From the NCBI GenBank assembly GCA_041917975.1, contig JAYRWN010000473.1, positions 1-25,944 on the forward strand: a stretch of DNA of 25,944 nucleotides. The letters are read 5' to 3'. Below are positions 24,271 through 25,944 of this stretch, piece by piece. The translations under genes were made by a program, and so were the position numbers. Position 1 is the first letter of the stretch; each line of letters starts with the position of its first letter. Below the pieces are notes generated by a model. The model saw nothing but the letters and a program-made list of their open reading frames with translations, did not search any database and was not told the origin of the DNA. The stretch is from JAYRWN01 sp041917975 (GTDB taxonomy: Bacteria; Bacteroidota; Bacteroidia; Chitinophagales; Saprospiraceae).

Positions 24271-24852
24271 ATGATCATCGCTGCTGACATTTGTGCTCCG
24301 CTCACCGATCAGGAATTGGTAAACAAATCGTTGGATGATCTGGAATATTTCGGATGCTTGTATCAGCGTTATGAATCAAAAATACTCCGGTACATCCAGC
24401 GTCTGTCAGGTATGGACGACGAAGAGGCGTTGGACATACTGCAAGACATTTTTATTAAAGTCTGGCGAAACATTCATGCTTACGACCCCGCCTTACCTTT
24501 CTCCAGCTGGTTGTACCGAATAGCTCATAATGTTATCATCAGTACTTGGAAATCCAAACAACATCTGGCCAAACAGCTCGATCTTCTTACCGGTGAAAAC
24601 ACCATCTGGTGGAATGATATGACTGCCAATGATGATGAAGATCAATTAAAAAAATTAGTTCCTGCAGGGCTACAGCAACTAAAGGCAAAATACCGGGATG
24701 TGCTCATATTACATTATCTGGAATCAAAACCCTACCTGGATATTTCGGATATCCTCAAAATACCATTGGGTACCGTAGCCATCCGGATGAACCGGGCCAA
24801 ACAGCTCATGAAAAAATACCTGGAAAAACACTTGAAAAAAAATGCGTCATGA
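24271..24852 (+). CDS. ECF-type RNA polymerase sigma factor
   Basis: 193 residues from ATG 24271; an upstream GTG at 24232 in the same frame lies within the preceding terminator and is rejected. Region 2 is clear: FGCLYQRYESKILRYIQRLS, EEALDILQDIFIKVWRNIHA and PFSSWLYRIAHNVIISTW. Region 4 follows: LKAKYRDVLILHYLESKPYL, DISDILKIPLGTVAIRMNRA and KQLMKKYL, a helix-turn-helix of the Bacteroidota ECF kind. It would direct RNA polymerase to stress or surface-function promoters. The stop overlaps the start of the next gene by 4 bases (ATGA 24849-24852), so the two are cotranslated; the partner is not a classical anti-sigma protein. Confidence 0.93.
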   Translation: MIIAADICAPLTDQELVNKSLDDLEYFGCLYQRYESKILRYIQRLSGMDDEEALDILQDIFIKVWRNIHAYDPALPFSSWLYRIAHNVIISTWKSKQHLAKQLDLLTGENTIWWNDMTANDDEDQLKKLVPAGLQQLKAKYRDVLILHYLESKPYLDISDILKIPLGTVAIRMNRAKQLMKKYLEKHLKKNAS

Positions 24853-25553
24853 GTAACCGTGGACCTTTTCGATTATTGGAAAAAATAAAAACGGAAGCCA
24901 TCCAACCCAAGCCTAAAATTTATTTTAGCTTAAAGTCTATTGGCCTGTGGACGCTTTTGTTTGGTTCCATTCTGCTCGGAGCTATCGCATTTTCAATTGT
25001 ATTATATGCTTACCAGCAGTCCGGCCTGGATATACCGGACCTGCTGGCTCAATCCCGCACCGCGTTATTTTTAGCACTTACTCCTCTATTATGGGTGTTG
25101 TTTCTGTTTTTGTTTTTGGCTCTGGCCATATGGCTCACGCGCGCCACGCCGAGAGGTTATAAACTCACCTGGGCCTACATAATCCTGATAAGTGTTCTGC
25201 TCTCAATGACCGTTGGATATATCTGTTTCAAAGCCGGCGGTGCAGAATATATTGATAAAACCTTTTATTTCAGCCGATTAGATCTTCCCTCTATTGAAAA
25301 CCAAAAAAGAAAAATTTGGTCCAATACCGAACAGGGTTTGTTATCGGGAGTAATCAAAGAGGCGGGAGACAGCTTAATGGTCTTAGAGGATTTTCGCGGG
25401 AAAGTCTGGACTTTAAATATTTCCAATACATTTATTCGCCCAAGGGTCAATTACCAGGCTGGAGAGAAAATAAAATGTTTGGGCCAGCTAAGCCCGGACG
25501 GCGAATATATAGTTACAGAAATAAGGCCATGGGTAGGTCGCAAAGGGCGATGA
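24849..25553 (+). CDS. Three-helix membrane protein coupled to ECF sigma factor (candidate regulator)
   Basis: 234 residues. The N-terminal ~30 residues are cytoplasm-like and basic (MSNRGPFRLLEKIKTEAIQP), followed by membrane helices at ~33-55, 72-96 and 107-127. A soluble C-terminal part (~128-234) follows with GLLSGVIKEAGDSLMVLEDF, RGKVWTLNISNTFIRP and AGEKIKCLGQLSPDGEYIV. The pattern of a GxI-x(n)-L-x-D-x-x-G-x-W and later G-x-x-V/I-K-x-x-G is reminiscent of OB-fold beta barrels, but no family was recognised. Because it overlaps the sigma-factor stop by 4 bases, stoichiometric synthesis and a regulatory partnership are likely; the short N-terminus is where an anti-sigma contact could sit. 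It lacks the zinc-finger anti-sigma motif. Confidence 0.75.
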   Translation: MSNRGPFRLLEKIKTEAIQPKPKIYFSLKSIGLWTLLFGSILLGAIAFSIVLYAYQQSGLDIPDLLAQSRTALFLALTPLLWVLFLFLFLALAIWLTRATPRGYKLTWAYIILISVLLSMTVGYICFKAGGAEYIDKTFYFSRLDLPSIENQKRKIWSNTEQGLLSGVIKEAGDSLMVLEDFRGKVWTLNISNTFIRPRVNYQAGEKIKCLGQLSPDGEYIVTEIRPWVGRKGR

Positions 25554-25794
25554 TAAGTAAGGCATTTTTTTTATGAAAATGTATTTCTGAATAATCAGAA
25601 AATTTCTTTTATAAAATTATTTTGTCTCTGGTCTCTAACATTTTAGAACGGGTTAGATAAAAATTATCAACCTATTTCCTTGCGGAGGTACGTTACTCCA
25701 AATGGGCTGATTCAATTAATTCTCTGCCACGTGGTGCCTGATAATTTTTGCCAGCATATAATTTCCTCTGATTTGTTTATAGCGTTGCGAGCCT
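25554..25794. other. Convergent intergenic region, no feature identified
   Basis: Between the sigma-coupled membrane protein and the right-edge gene. A T-run at ~25564-25572 follows the first gene without a clear hairpin. A CACGTG-centred sequence at ~25728-25735 is the only notable symmetry. Confidence 0.4.
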
Positions 25795-25944
25795 TTAAGA
25801 AACATGCAGGAGTAAATCAAAATTAATATCTACCTCATCATATATTTTTATCATCCCCAACATAGGTTTGGGTGGAGTCAGTTGATGATCCGAAAGGCGG
25901 ATGATAGTAAAAGCGGTAATACGAAAACGATTTTCGCCCAGGGA
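25795..25944 (-). CDS. C-terminal end of a minus-strand protein, possibly YceI-like
   Basis: The frame from the window edge gives 49 residues ending at TAA 25795-25797: SLGENRFRITAFTIIRLSDH, then QLTPPKPMLGMIKIYDEVDI and NFDLLLHVS. The alternation of strand-like segments and the P-x-P-M-x-G-x-I-K-I-x-D-E-V-x-I-x-F-D ending resembles the last strands of YceI-like lipocalin-type periplasmic proteins, which bind isoprenoid lipids. The fragment is too short for a firm family call, but the coding pattern and clean stop support a real gene. Confidence 0.5.
   Translation of the reverse strand, partial: SLGENRFRITAFTIIRLSDHQLTPPKPMLGMIKIYDEVDINFDLLLHVS

Overview
The window looks like a chromosomal segment of a Bacteroidota bacterium, probably of the Saprospiria/Chitinophagia type. 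The evidence is two giant cell-surface proteins, one ending in a type B type IX secretion (gliding-motility-associated) C-terminal domain; several Bacteroidota-typical lipoproteins (DUF4292, an NlpE-like protein, DUF2202); LytS/LytTR-type two-component signalling; and promoter-like TAnnTTTG boxes. Placement below phylum is inference.

Layout. Positions 1-2438 (minus strand) hold the N-terminal 808 residues of a secreted repeat protein that runs off the left edge. Positions 2625-8441 (minus) hold its complete paralogue of 1938 residues, built from three ~370-residue YWVGG/NW/HW modules, ten Ig-like domains and the sorting domain. Next come a DUF4292 lipoprotein and a TPR protein in a 4-base-overlap operon (8683-11186, minus), then a LytS-type sensor kinase with a LytTR response regulator (11638-13517, minus). 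An in-frame TAA splits that regulator between its receiver and DNA-binding domains. After a 510-base gene-free gap, 14028-15245 (minus) is an intradiol-dioxygenase-like lipoprotein joined in frame to a thioredoxin-like CPVC domain. It too is interrupted by an in-frame TAA, immediately before the predicted iron-binding His-x-His.

The region 15323-18598 (all minus) carries a kelch-like lipoprotein, an NlpE-like protein, a superoxide dismutase with a clear terminator, and a fumarylacetoacetate-hydrolase-family enzyme. Positions 18688-21172 hold a TfoX N-terminal-domain protein (plus), a lipoprotein esterase (minus) and a Rieske oxygenase (minus). The right end has an APC amino-acid transporter (plus), a small membrane protein (minus), a DUF2202 ferritin-like lipoprotein (plus) with a strong terminator, and a two-gene unit of an ECF sigma factor and a three-helix membrane protein (plus). 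At the right edge is the last 49 codons of a minus-strand gene.

The genes do not form one obvious pathway. The coherent units are the tandem surface proteins, the TPR/DUF4292 operon, the kinase/regulator pair and the sigma/membrane-protein pair. SOD, the NlpE-like protein and the dioxygenase/thioredoxin-like protein lie close together and share a loose metal/redox flavour, but no operon is demonstrated. No rRNA, tRNA, CRISPR array or transposase was recognised. The most unusual signals are the two in-frame TAA codons 2.8 kb apart in otherwise intact reading frames, the dioxygenase/thioredoxin-like fusion, and the higher-order repeat architecture of the giant secreted proteins.
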